A stretch of 64,000 nt of DNA from Kocuria turfanensis (GTDB lineage: Bacteria; Actinomycetota; Actinomycetes; Actinomycetales; Micrococcaceae): contig NZ_CP014480.1 of assembly GCF_001580365.1 (NCBI RefSeq), forward strand, positions 2,605,008 through 2,669,007. Direction: 5' to 3'. Positions 8,505 to 17,136 of the stretch are shown here, piece by piece (position 1 is the first letter of the stretch; each line of letters begins with the position of its first letter). The position numbers were made by a program, and so were the translations under genes. Under the pieces are notes generated by a model. The model saw only the letters and a list, made by a program, of their open reading frames with translations. It was not told where the DNA came from and did no database searches.

Positions 8505-8511
8505 GACCCGA

Positions 8512-8540
8512 GGGGGAGGAGGGGGAGGAGGGGGGAGGGG
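8512..8540 (+). other. G-quadruplex-capable G tract
   Basis: G runs of 5, 5, 6 and 4 bases separated by 1-4 nt follow the palindrome directly, with two further G3-G4 runs to 8559. It lies on the coding strand about 90 nt before the VOC gene. Confidence 0.6.
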
Positions 8541-8629
8541 AGCGACGGGGACGGGTGGGTAACGATCCTCGGGCGGGGCGGTCAGGGGGCGCGGGGCCCG
8601 GCGTACCCTGACCGTGTCGGAAGGAGCCC

Positions 8630-9409
8630 ATGATGACGCAGCACACCGAACCGTGGCCTGCGGGAACGCCCTGCTGGGCGGACCTCGTCGCCTCCGACCT
8701 GGCCCGGACGCAGGAGTTCTACCGGCAGGTCCTCGGCTGGCAGTACGACGACCCGCAGCCCGAGCACGGCGGCTACTGCAACGCCCTCGTGGACGGGGCG
8801 CCCGTGGCCGGGCTGTCGCCCGCGGACCCGGACCGGGCCGGTGCGCCCCCCGTGTGGCAGGTGTACCTGGCCGCGGACCGGCTCGAGCTGTGCGCGCAGC
8901 GGGTCCTGGACGCCGGGGGCACGCAGCTGACGGGTCCCACGGAGGTCGGCGCGCTCGGCCGGATGGGCCTCTGGCGGGACCCCGCCGGAGCCGTCTTCGG
9001 GATGTGGCAGTCCGGTGCGCACACCGGCTTCGCGGCCGTCGACGTCCCCGGCGCCGTGGTGTGGTGCGACCTCACGACGCCCGACCACCACACCACCCGG
9101 GACTTCTACGCGACGGTGTTCGGCTACCACTACGAGGAGACCGGCGGGGAGGGCGTCCCCTACGCCACGTTCACGGTGCCGCGGGGGGACCGCCCGGCGG
9201 GCGGGATCGGCGGGACGGACCCCGCCGCGCAGGACGCGCCCTCGGTCTGGTCCGTGTGCTTCCAGGTGGAGGGCGTCGACGCGGCCGCGGAGCGCGTGCG
9301 CGCCGCCGGCGGATCGGTCGTGGAGGAGCCGTTCGACTTCCCCTACGGGCGGCTCGCGGTGGTGGCGGGCCCGGACCGGGAGTCCTTCGCGCTCATGGCG
9401 CCGGGATAG
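8630..9409 (+). CDS. VOC (glyoxalase/bleomycin-resistance fold) protein, Cfp30B-like
   Basis: Two tandem vicinal-oxygen-chelate domains, about residues 14-125 and 140-259, in a 259-residue protein. Each begins with a PCWADL/WCDL strand followed by a TREFY helix motif, the layout of the mycobacterial 27-30 kDa antigen Cfp30B family. Enzymatic activity is not established for these. AAGGAG lies 4 nt before ATGATG, and TACCCT at 8604-8609 is a possible -10. It stands alone between the amino-sugar unit and cstA. Confidence 0.8.
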   Translation: MMTQHTEPWPAGTPCWADLVASDLARTQEFYRQVLGWQYDDPQPEHGGYCNALVDGAPVAGLSPADPDRAGAPPVWQVYLAADRLELCAQRVLDAGGTQLTGPTEVGALGRMGLWRDPAGAVFGMWQSGAHTGFAAVDVPGAVVWCDLTTPDHHTTRDFYATVFGYHYEETGGEGVPYATFTVPRGDRPAGGIGGTDPAAQDAPSVWSVCFQVEGVDAAAERVRAAGGSVVEEPFDFPYGRLAVVAGPDRESFALMAPG

Positions 9410-9496
9410 CGCCCCGTCCTGGAGGGGTGGTGGGACGGCGGTAGCATTGTGACCCAGCAGACATCCACCGCCACTTCCGCAGAGATAGGGAGCGAG

Positions 9497-11203
9497 ATGA
9501 ACTCCATCGTCCTCGCCGTCGTCGGTGTGGCCATGATGATCCTCGGGTATCTCCTGTACTCGAAGTTCGTGGCCCGCCGGATCTACAAGCTCCAGGACTC
9601 CTTCGTCACCCCGGCCCACGAGCTGGGCGACGGTGTGGACTACGTCCCCACCAACAAGTACGTGCTGTGGGGCCACCACTTCACCTCCGTGGCCGGGGCC
9701 GCGCCCATCGTGGGGCCGGCCATCGCGGTGATCTGGGGATGGGTGCCCGCCTTCCTCTGGGTGACCCTCGGCACCGTCTTCTTCGCCGGCGTCCACGACC
9801 TCGGGGCCCTGTGGGCGTCCAACCGGCACCAGGGCAAGTCCATCGGGTCGCTGTCCGGGAAGTACATCGGCCACCGGGGACGGAACCTGTTCCTGGTCGT
9901 GATCTTCCTCGTGCTGCTCATGGTCAACGCCGCGTTCGCCGTGGTGATCTCCAACCTGCTGGTCGGCACGCCCACCTCGGTGATCCCGACGTGGGGCGCC
10001 ATCGTCGTGGCGCTGCTCATCGGCCAGGCGGTCTACCGCTACCGGTGGAACCTCGCCGTCGTGTCCGTGGTGGGCGTCGTGGCCCTCTACGCCCTGATCC
10101 TGCTCGGCGACCGCTTCCCGGTGGTCCTGCCGGAGACGGTCCTGGGCCTGCCGGCCAACGCGTTCTGGATCGTGGTGCTCTTCGTCTACGCGGGCATCGC
10201 GTCCGTGCTGCCCGTCTGGATGCTCCTGCAGCCCCGCGACTACATCAACGGCCTGCAGCTGTTCATCGCCCTGGGCATCCTCTACGGCGCGGTGCTGATC
10301 TCCGCCCCGACCGTGGTGGCCCCGGCCTTCAACGAGTCCGTGCCCGCGGGCACACCCAGCATCGTGCCCCTGCTGTTCGTGACCATCGCGTGCGGTGCGA
10401 TCTCCGGGTTCCACGGCATCGTGGCCTCGGGGACGTCCTCCAAGCAGCTGGACAAGGAGACGGACGCCCGCTTCGTCGGCTACTTCGGCGCCGTCGGCGA
10501 GGGCCTGCTGGCGCTGGGCGCGATCATCGCCACGACCGCCGGCTTCCGCACGATCGCCGACTGGGAGGCCGTGTACAGCGCGTTCGGCCAGGGCGGCGTG
10601 GCCGCGTTCGTCCAGGGCGGCGCCTCGGTCGTCAACTCCGGCCTGGGCATCCCCCCGTCGCTGAGCGCGACCATCCTCGCGACGATGGCCGTGCTGTTCG
10701 CGGCCACCACCATGGACACCGGCATCCGCCTGCAGCGCTTCGTGGTGCAGGAGGCCGGGCACATCATGGGCGTCACCATCGGCAAGGTGGTCGCCACCCT
10801 GATCGTCCTCGCGGTGGCCATGGGGCTGACCTTCAGCGCCGGTGCGGACGGCTCCGGCGGCATGCTCATCTGGCCGCTGTTCGGCACCTCGAACCAGCTG
10901 CTGGCCGGCCTGACGCTGTCCATGATCGCGGTGATCCTGCTGCGCAAGGGCCGCCCGGTCCTGCCCGTGCTGGTGCCGCTGGTGTTCCTGCTCGTGATGT
11001 CCGTCTACGCGCTGATCGTGCAGCTGGGGCAGTTCTGGGCCGCGGAGAACTGGTTCCTGCTCGTGCTCGACGTGATCATCCTGATCGCGGCCGTGTGGGT
11101 GATCTTCGAGTCCGCGATCGCGATGTCCCAGGCCCGGAAGAACCCGCCGGAGCTCGACGAGGAGCCGCTGCCCAGCACGGCCGGGCGGGACCGCTCCCTG
11201 TGA
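9497..11203 (+). CDS. cstA: CstA family carbon-starvation transporter
   Basis: Integral membrane protein of 568 residues with many hydrophobic helices and CstA blocks: GHHFTSVAGAAPIVGPAIAV near residue 60, FSGFHG-like SGFHGIVASGTSSKQ near 310 and ATTMDTGIRLQR near 405. CstA proteins import peptides or pyruvate during carbon limitation. The ATG before NSIVLAVVG is preferred over a GTG 48 nt upstream because GGGAGCGAG precedes it and TAGCAT (9442-9447), a likely -10, would fall around the GTG. The usual YbdD/DUF466 partner is not present next to it. Confidence 0.88.
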   Translation: MNSIVLAVVGVAMMILGYLLYSKFVARRIYKLQDSFVTPAHELGDGVDYVPTNKYVLWGHHFTSVAGAAPIVGPAIAVIWGWVPAFLWVTLGTVFFAGVHDLGALWASNRHQGKSIGSLSGKYIGHRGRNLFLVVIFLVLLMVNAAFAVVISNLLVGTPTSVIPTWGAIVVALLIGQAVYRYRWNLAVVSVVGVVALYALILLGDRFPVVLPETVLGLPANAFWIVVLFVYAGIASVLPVWMLLQPRDYINGLQLFIALGILYGAVLISAPTVVAPAFNESVPAGTPSIVPLLFVTIACGAISGFHGIVASGTSSKQLDKETDARFVGYFGAVGEGLLALGAIIATTAGFRTIADWEAVYSAFGQGGVAAFVQGGASVVNSGLGIPPSLSATILATMAVLFAATTMDTGIRLQRFVVQEAGHIMGVTIGKVVATLIVLAVAMGLTFSAGADGSGGMLIWPLFGTSNQLLAGLTLSMIAVILLRKGRPVLPVLVPLVFLLVMSVYALIVQLGQFWAAENWFLLVLDVIILIAAVWVIFESAIAMSQARKNPPELDEEPLPSTAGRDRSL

Positions 11204-11207
11204 GCCG

Positions 11208-11483
11208 GTGAGCCTCCCGGAGCGGTGGCGCACCGCGCGGGCCCGCCTCGGGGCGGGCCTGCGCGAGTTCTACGCGGCCCCCTACCGCCGGACCTTCGCC
11301 CGCGCCCAGCGCGACGAGGAGGACCTGTTCATGATGCTGGTGCTCTCCGAGGCGCTCGGGGTGCCCAACCCCGCCAGCTACTACACCGTGGAGCTGCTCC
11401 CCGTGGTCTACGACCGGTTCCACGACTGGCACCGGCGGATGGGCATGGAGCGCTCGCCCCTGGAGCACATCTCATGCTGCTAG
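11208..11483 (+). CDS. Small CC-terminal protein (cory-CC-star type)
   Basis: A 91-residue, Arg- and aromatic-rich protein starting with GTG 5 nt after cstA and ending in Cys-Cys at the C-terminus (HISCC). That ending and the gene order with an ArsA-like ATPase match the uncharacterised actinobacterial family I recall as cory-CC-star. No signal peptide or membrane segment is seen. The last 10 nt overlap the ATPase start, so the two are translationally coupled. The terminal Cys pair suggests metal binding, redox or lipidation; none is shown by the sequence. Confidence 0.7.
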   Translation: MSLPERWRTARARLGAGLREFYAAPYRRTFARAQRDEEDLFMMLVLSEALGVPNPASYYTVELLPVVYDRFHDWHRRMGMERSPLEHISCC

Positions 11484-12499
11484 AGCTCGCCGCGACCCGC
11501 CGGGTCCTGTTCGTGGGCGGCAAGGGCGGCGTCGGCAAGACCGCCGTCGCCTCCGCCACGGCCCTCGCCCAGGCCCGGGCCGGCCGCCGGGTGCTCGTGG
11601 TCTCGACCGACCCCGCGCACAACCTCGGGCACCTCTGGGAACGCCCGGTGGGGGACCGGATCACCCCGCTGGTCCGGGTTCCCGGCGGCGGCCTGCTCGA
11701 CGGGATCGAGGTGGACCCGCTCGCCACGACCGAGGACCACCTCGCCGCCGTGGGCGCCACCGTCCGCCGGCTCATGCCCGAGCACCTCGCCGGGGAGGTC
11801 GACAAGCACATGCGGCTCGCCCGCGACTCGCCCGGCACCCACGAGTCCGCCGTCCTGGAGCGGGTCGCCGAGCTGGTGGAGACGGGCCTGGAGGACTACG
11901 ACCTCGTGGTCTTCGACACCGCGCCCTCCGGGCACACCGCCCGCCTCATGGCCCTGCCGGAGATCATGTCCGCCTGGACCGAGGGCCTGCTGCGGCGCCG
12001 GGTCCGGGCGGAGCGGTTCGGCGCCGCGCTGCGCGGGCTCGAGGACCGCGACGACGCGGGCGAGAGCATCGTGGGCACCGAGCGCCCCCGGGACCCCCGG
12101 GAGGAGCGCGACCTCGAGATCCGGCGCGTCCTGCTGCGCCGGCGCGCCCGCTTCGAGGCGCTGCGCGAGGTCCTGGTGGATCCCCGGCGCTGCGCCTTCG
12201 TGATCGTCCTGGCCGCCGAGCGGCTGCCCGTGCTGGAGACGGTCGAGCTGCACGGGCAGCTGGTCCGCGCCGGGGTGCACGTGGGGGCGCTGGTGGTCAA
12301 CAAGCGCTCCCCGGCCGACGCCGGGGCCTTCCTCGCCGAGCGTCGCGCCCTCGAGGAGACGCACGTGGCGACCCTGCGCGAGGCGCTGCCGGACCTGCCG
12401 CTGCTGCAGGTCCCGCTGCTGCCGGGGGACGTGGTGGGCGAGGAGGCGCTCGAACGGTTCGCGGCGGCGCTCGCCCAGGCGGGGCACAGGGCCGGCTGA
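11474..12499 (+). CDS. ArsA/GET3-family ATPase
   Basis: Soluble P-loop ATPase of 341 residues. Deviant Walker [13 protein letters not shown] near residue 14, switch region [12 protein letters not shown] near 45, and [11 protein letters not shown] near 150 (A-loop/switch II). No arsenite-binding Cys triad is apparent, and there is no arsenic gene nearby, so this is not assigned to arsenite export. Actinobacterial relatives are of unknown role. The start ATG lies inside the upstream CC-terminal gene, suggesting a two-component unit perhaps handling a membrane or metal client. Confidence 0.82.
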   Translation: MLLELAATRRVLFVGGKGGVGKTAVASATALAQARAGRRVLVVSTDPAHNLGHLWERPVGDRITPLVRVPGGGLLDGIEVDPLATTEDHLAAVGATVRRLMPEHLAGEVDKHMRLARDSPGTHESAVLERVAELVETGLEDYDLVVFDTAPSGHTARLMALPEIMSAWTEGLLRRRVRAERFGAALRGLEDRDDAGESIVGTERPRDPREERDLEIRRVLLRRRARFEALREVLVDPRRCAFVIVLAAERLPVLETVELHGQLVRAGVHVGALVVNKRSPADAGAFLAERRALEETHVATLREALPDLPLLQVPLLPGDVVGEEALERFAAALAQAGHRAG

Positions 12500-12511
12500 G
12501 ATCCTGGCCCC

Positions 12512-14075
12512 ATGACCACCACCTCCACCCGCCCGGACGCCGGAGCGGGACGACGACGCCCCGCCGGGCCCGGCCCGTGGGTCCTGGCCGGTGTGGCCGC
12601 GACGGCCCTCGCCGTGGGGCTGGCGGAGCTGCTGGCCTGGGTCACCGGGGCGGTCGGCGCGCCGCTCACCGCCGTGGGCGGGGTGATCGTGGACACCGTC
12701 CCCGCCCCCGTGAAGGACGCGGCGATCGCCCTGTTCGGCACCGCGGACAAGCTCGTGCTCCTGCTCGTCATGGCCGCCGGCCTCGTGGCGGTCGGCGCCG
12801 GCATCGGGGCCGCCCAGCGCGCCAACCGCCCGATGGGCGCGGTGCTGCTCGGCGTCCTGGGGCTCCTCGGCCTGCTGGCGGTGCTCACCCGGGCGGGGGC
12901 GTCCGCCGCGGACACGGTCCCCGTCGTCGTCGGCACGGCCGCCGGGGCGCTGTTCCTCACCGTCCTCGGCCGCCGGGCCGAGGCGCCGGAGGGCACCCGG
13001 GGCAGCCTCGACCGGCGGGGCTTCGTCCGGGTCTCCGCGGCCGTGGCCGGGCTGGGCGCGGCCGCCGGGGTCACCGGGCGCTGGGCCTCCGCCGCGGCCG
13101 CCCGGGTGCCCGCGGCGCGGGAGATGCTGCGGATCCCCGCCCCGGCGGTGCCGGAGACGATCCCCGCCGGCACGGACCTCGGGGTCCCGGGCGTGGAGCC
13201 GTGGCTGACCCCCGCCGAGGACTTCTACCGCATCGACACCGCCCTGGCCGTCCCGCGGATCGACGTGGCCGAGTGGGAGCTGCGGATCCACGGCATGGTC
13301 GACCGGGAGCTGACGCTGCGCTTCGAGGACCTCACCGGACGGGCGCTGCTCGAGCGCGCCGTGACGCTGGCGTGCGTGTCCAACCCCGTGGGCGGGGACC
13401 TGGTGGGCAACGCGGTGTGGACGGGCGTGCCCCTCCAGGAGCTGCTGGCGGAGGCCGGCGTGCAGCCGGGCGCGGACATGGTCCTGTCCACCTCCCAGGA
13501 CGGGTTCACCGCCGGGACCCCGCTCGAGGCGCTGCTGGACCCGGGCCGCGACGCCCTGCTGGCGGTGACCATGAACGGGGAGCCCCTGCCGTTCGAGCAC
13601 GGCTACCCGGTGCGCATGGTGGTCTCCGGCCTCTACGGCTACGTTTCCGCGACCAAGTGGCTGGTGGACCTGAAGGTCACCCGCTTCGACCGCGACGAGG
13701 GCTACTGGACCCCGCGCGGCTGGTCGGCGCGCGGGCCGATCAAGACCGCCTCCCGGATCGAGGTGCCCCGGGACGGGGACCGCGTGGACGCCGGGGAGGT
13801 CGTCCTCGCCGGCACGGCCTGGGCCCAGGACACCGGGATCGCCGCCGTGCAGGTCAGCGTGGACGGCGGACCCTGGCAGGAGGCGGACCTGGGCGAGGTG
13901 CCCTCCGACGACACCTGGCGGCAGTGGGTGCTGCGCACCGGGCTGCCCGGCGGCCGGCACACCGCGCGGGTGCGGGCGGTGGACCGGGACGGGACCGTCC
14001 AGACCGCCGAGCAGGCCCCCGCCGGCCCCGGACGGGGCCTCCGGGTGGCACGAGCGGACGTTCACGGTGGCCTGA
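12512..14075 (+). CDS. Membrane-anchored sulfite-oxidase-fold molybdopterin oxidoreductase, 3' frameshift
   Basis: The N-terminal about 160 residues contain four or five hydrophobic helices, then a twin-Arg-like DRRGFVRVSAAVAG segment and the sulfite-oxidase fold. ACVSNPVGGDLVGN near residue 290 carries the Moco-ligand Cys, and GYWTPRGWSARG begins the C-terminal dimer domain. Reading frame 12512 does not stop at the gene end but runs on to 14500. The expected ending DGASGWHERTFTVA with TGA at 14073-14075 is in another frame. One extra C in the C-run at 14017-14021 explains it. It may be a real mutation or a sequencing error. Substrate unknown. Confidence 0.8.
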
Positions 14076-14101
14076 CCGTCCCCCGGCCCGTCCGGGCCGA
14101 G

Positions 14102-14133
14102 CGCCCCGGCGCCCCGGGGGACCCGCCGGGGCG
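14102..14133. terminator. Bidirectional terminator hairpin
   Basis: Perfect 10-bp stem, CGCCCCGGCG at 14102-14111 with its complement at 14124-14133, between the convergent oxidoreductase and lacI-type genes. Only TT follows on the plus strand. Confidence 0.6.
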
Positions 14134-14147
14134 TTGCCGGGCCGGGG

Positions 14148-15209
14148 TCAGGGGCCGGCGGAGCCGGGGACCGGACCGGTGGAGGAGCGCACGACGAAGT
14201 GCGCCGGGAGCACCTCGTGCACCGGCTCGCGGTTCGTCCCGCCCAGGTGCTCCAGCAGCCGCTCGACGGCGTGCACCCCCTGCTCCCGGGCGTGCTGGTC
14301 GATGGTGGTCAGCCCGAAGGCCTCCCCGATGGGGTGGGCGTCGACGCCGATCACGGACAGCTCCCCGGGCACGGTCAGGCCGAGGTCGCGCGCCGCCAGG
14401 ATCGTCCCGGCGGCCATCTCGTCGGAGGCCGCGAAGATCGCGGTGGGGCGGTCGGCGGGGTCGGCCAGCAGGTTCTTGGCCCGCTGGTAGGCGTCGGTGA
14501 AGGTGTAGTCCGCGACGACGGACCAGGCCGGGTCGACCGCCAGCCCGGCGGCGGCCATGGCCCCCTCCCAACCGGCGCGGCGGTCGCTGGACATGGGGAA
14601 GTGGCTGCCGAACTCCTCGGCGCCGCCGAGGTGGGCGATCCGGCGGTGGCCGAGCGCGATCAGGTGCTCGGTCGCGCGGCGCCCGACGTCGTGGTCGTCG
14701 ATGCTGATGGTGGGCGCGCCCACCAGGGGCCCGCCCACGCCGAGCACGGGGATCCCGGCGGCGAACAGCTGCCGCGTCTCGGCCGGGTTCAGGTGCAGGG
14801 AGATCGCCACGGCGGCGTCGAGCCGCTTGCGCAGCAGGAAGTCGGTCAGCACCGTCTCCCGGTAGCGGTCGCCCTCGAAGTTGTAGAGGGACAGGTCGTA
14901 CCCGGCTTCCATGAGCGCCCCGGCCACGCCCTCGAGCACCGTGGAGAAGTACCACCGGTCCACGTAGGGCAGCACCACCCCGATGTTGCGGCTGCGCCCG
15001 CTGGCCAGGCTGGAGGCGTGGTAGGACACCACGAAGCCCAGCTCGTGGGCGGCCTGCTGCACCCGCGCCCGGGCCCGGGAGGACACGTGGCCCTTGCCGC
15101 TGAGGGCGCGGGAGACCGTGGCCGTGGACACCCCGGCCCGGGCGGCGACGTCCTGGAGCCGCGGGGGGCTCACGGACCCGTCGTGCCGTGGTCCTCCGTC
15201 TGCAGCCAT
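14148..15209 (-). CDS. LacI-family transcriptional regulator
   Basis: Repressor of 353 residues. The N-terminal LacI helix-turn-helix is about residues 15-60 (LQDVAARAGVSTATVSRAL). A periplasmic-binding-protein-like effector domain follows (GVDAHPIGEAFGLTTI near 290). GGAGGAG precedes the ATG. It is downstream of the GH13 gene, with its first 40 nt overlapping that gene's end, so the two share a transcript. It very probably controls the divergent maltooligosaccharide transporter through sites around 16927-17008; effector identity is inferred. Confidence 0.9.
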   Translation of the reverse strand: MAADGGPRHDGSVSPPRLQDVAARAGVSTATVSRALSGKGHVSSRARARVQQAAHELGFVVSYHASSLASGRSRNIGVVLPYVDRWYFSTVLEGVAGALMEAGYDLSLYNFEGDRYRETVLTDFLLRKRLDAAVAISLHLNPAETRQLFAAGIPVLGVGGPLVGAPTISIDDHDVGRRATEHLIALGHRRIAHLGGAEEFGSHFPMSSDRRAGWEGAMAAAGLAVDPAWSVVADYTFTDAYQRAKNLLADPADRPTAIFAASDEMAAGTILAARDLGLTVPGELSVIGVDAHPIGEAFGLTTIDQHAREQGVHAVERLLEHLGGTNREPVHEVLPAHFVVRSSTGPVPGSAGP

Positions 15210-16897
15210 ATGCACTCCTCCGGGTTCAGGACGTGGGGCGCGGACGTCCCGGGACGGCTGCGCAGCAGCACCGGCAGGTCCGGCAGCTCCACCGCGGTGG
15301 CCCCGGTGTTCAGCATCACCAGGACGTCGTTGTTGACCAGGCCGAGGCAGCCCGGCCCGCCGAGGTCCTCCACCCAGGCCAGCGAGCCCGACCCGAGCCC
15401 GTGCGCCCGCCGCAGCGCCAGGGCGGCGCGGTAGAGGGACAGCGTGGAGGCCGGGTCCTCCCGCTGCGCCTCGCGCGAGAGCTCCGCCCAGCCCTCGGGC
15501 TGCGGGAGCCAGGACCTGCCGTTGGCACTGTAGCCCAGGGACGCGCCGGAGCGGGTCCACGGCAGCGGCACCCGGCAGCCGTCGCGGCCGAGCCGCGCCC
15601 CGCCGGTGCGGTGGTAGGTGGGGTCCTGGCGGACCTCGGCGGGCAGGCCCGTGTGGTCCGGCAGCCCGAGCTCCTCCCCCTGGTACAGGTAGACGCCGCC
15701 CGGCAGCCCGAGCATGAGCAGGGAGGCGGCGTCCGCCCGCCGGGCACCGCGGGCGTGGTCCGGCTGCTCGTCCTCGGGGCCGATGCCGTCGCCGGGCCGG
15801 GCCGGGTTCCCGCCCAGACCGAGACGGGTCGCGTGGCGCACCACGTCGTGGTTGGACAGCACCCAGGTGGTCGGGGCCCCGACGGCGTCGAAGGCCTCGA
15901 GGGAGGAGGTGATGATCCGCCGCAGCTGCGCCGTGTCCCAGGGCGCGGCCAGGTAGGAGAAGTTGAAGGTCTGGTGCATCTGGTCCGGGCGCACCCAGTC
16001 GGCCAGCCGGCTCAGCGGCTCCACACTGGCCTCGGCGCAGAGGATCCGCTCGCCGTCGTACTCCGCCAGCACCTCGCGCCAGCGGCGGTAGATGTCGTGG
16101 ATCTGCGGCTGGCCGAACATCGGGGCGTCGGTGAAGGGGTAGCCGGGGACGCTGCCGCCGTCGGCGCGCCCGCCCCAGTCGGGCAGGCCCTTCGCCTTGA
16201 TCAGCGCGTGGGCCACGTCCACCCGGAAGCCGGCGACACCGCGGTCGAGCCAGAAGCGCAGGATCCGCTCGAACTCCTGCCGGACGAGCTCGCTGTCCCA
16301 GTCGAAGTCCGGCTGGGAGGAGTCGAACAGGTGCAGGTACCACTGTCCGGGGGCTCCGCCGGGCTCCGTCACCCGGGTCCAGGCCGGGCCCCCGAAGTGG
16401 GACTGCCAGTTGTTCGGGGGCAGCTCCCCGGACGCGCCCCGGCCGTCCCGGAAGACGAACAGTCCGCGCTCGGGGCTGCCCGGCCCCGCCGCCAGGGCCC
16501 GCTGGAACAGCACGTGCTCGGTGGAGCAGTGGTTGGGGACCAGGTCGACGATCACCTTCACGGACAGCGCGTCCGCCGCGGCCACCAGGGCGTCGAAGTC
16601 GGCCAGGGTCCCGAGGGCGGGGTCGACGTCGCAGTAGTCGCTCACGTCGTAGCCGCCGTCGCGCTGCGGGGACGGGTAGAAGGGCGAGAGCCACAGGGCG
16701 TCGATGTCGAGCTCGGCCAGCTGCCCCAGCTCGGCGGTGATGCCGGCGAGGTCGCCGAGGCCGTCCCCGTCGAGGTCCCGGAAGGAGCGCGGGTACACCT
16801 GGTAGATCACCGAGGAGCGCCACCACTTCGGCTCCCGGTCGCGGTCGTGGAGAGGGGTGAGGCGCAGGGACGGCAGCGCACCTGAGGTCGTCAGCAT
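15170..16897 (-). CDS. GH13 alpha-glucosidase (oligo-1,6-glucosidase type)
   Basis: Cytoplasmic TIM-barrel enzyme of 575 residues that should release glucose from alpha-glucosides. GH13 blocks: VIYQVYPRSFRDLDGDGLGD near residue 25, DLVPNH near 115, GFRVDVAHAL near 210 (nucleophile Asp), ILCAEASVEP near 275 (acid/base Glu) and VLSNHDVVRHATR near 345. No signal peptide, so it acts on imported sugar. The ATG at 16897 lies where transcription from the putative promoter would begin, so the message may be leaderless; MPH at 16906 is an alternative start. Confidence 0.9.
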   Translation of the reverse strand: MLTTSGALPSLRLTPLHDRDREPKWWRSSVIYQVYPRSFRDLDGDGLGDLAGITAELGQLAELDIDALWLSPFYPSPQRDGGYDVSDYCDVDPALGTLADFDALVAAADALSVKVIVDLVPNHCSTEHVLFQRALAAGPGSPERGLFVFRDGRGASGELPPNNWQSHFGGPAWTRVTEPGGAPGQWYLHLFDSSQPDFDWDSELVRQEFERILRFWLDRGVAGFRVDVAHALIKAKGLPDWGGRADGGSVPGYPFTDAPMFGQPQIHDIYRRWREVLAEYDGERILCAEASVEPLSRLADWVRPDQMHQTFNFSYLAAPWDTAQLRRIITSSLEAFDAVGAPTTWVLSNHDVVRHATRLGLGGNPARPGDGIGPEDEQPDHARGARRADAASLLMLGLPGGVYLYQGEELGLPDHTGLPAEVRQDPTYHRTGGARLGRDGCRVPLPWTRSGASLGYSANGRSWLPQPEGWAELSREAQREDPASTLSLYRAALALRRAHGLGSGSLAWVEDLGGPGCLGLVNNDVLVMLNTGATAVELPDLPVLLRSRPGTSAPHVLNPEECIWLQTEDHGTTGP

Positions 16898-16903
16898 GTG
16901 AGG

Positions 16904-16944
16904 CATCTTACGGTCCGGAGCGCCGTTGTGGAAACGCTTGCACA
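16904..16944 (-). promoter_or_regulatory. Putative leaderless promoter of the GH13 gene with LacI-type operator
   Basis: On the minus strand TCCACA (16927-16932), a 17-bp spacer and TAAGAT (16904-16909) place the transcription start near the ATG. The imperfect palindrome TGTGGAAACGCTTGCACA (16927-16944) covers the -35 and has the CG-centred look of LacI-family operators. Confidence 0.4.
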
Positions 16945-16979
16945 CGTTCTGTGCTGGCCAGTGGCGGGACCGAGTGCTG

Positions 16980-17008
16980 TGGACAGAGATCGTGATATCG
17001 CTTACAGT
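16980..17008 (+). promoter_or_regulatory. Promoter of the maltooligosaccharide transport operon
   Basis: TGGACA (16980-16985), 17-bp spacer and TACAGT (17003-17008) make a good sigma-70-type promoter. ATCGCTTACA overlapping the -10 repeats the CGCTT of the nearby LacI-type site, so repression at this point is plausible. Confidence 0.55.
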
Positions 17009-17136
17009 AGTGACCTGTCTCACTCAGCGCGGTGCGAGCGCCGCACCGGAGCCCCGGTGACCGGCAGCTCCCGGCCCGCGCCGCCCCGTCGCCGACCGGA
17101 CGCCCCGATCGCGCCCGACCCCGAGGAACCCCCACC

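Noticed and set aside
11208..11483. Small gene after cstA as the YbdD/DUF466 CstA partner
   Set aside because: Both families can end in Cys-Cys, but the rest of the sequence and the overlap with an ArsA-like ATPase fit the other small family better.
11474..12499. Arsenite efflux ATPase
   Set aside because: No arsenite-site Cys triad and no ars genes nearby; only the general ArsA/GET3 fold is supported.
12512..14500. 662-codon form of the sulfite-oxidase-like protein
   Set aside because: The last about 140 codons lie antisense to lacI and lose the family's ending; a one-base shift restores the expected stop.
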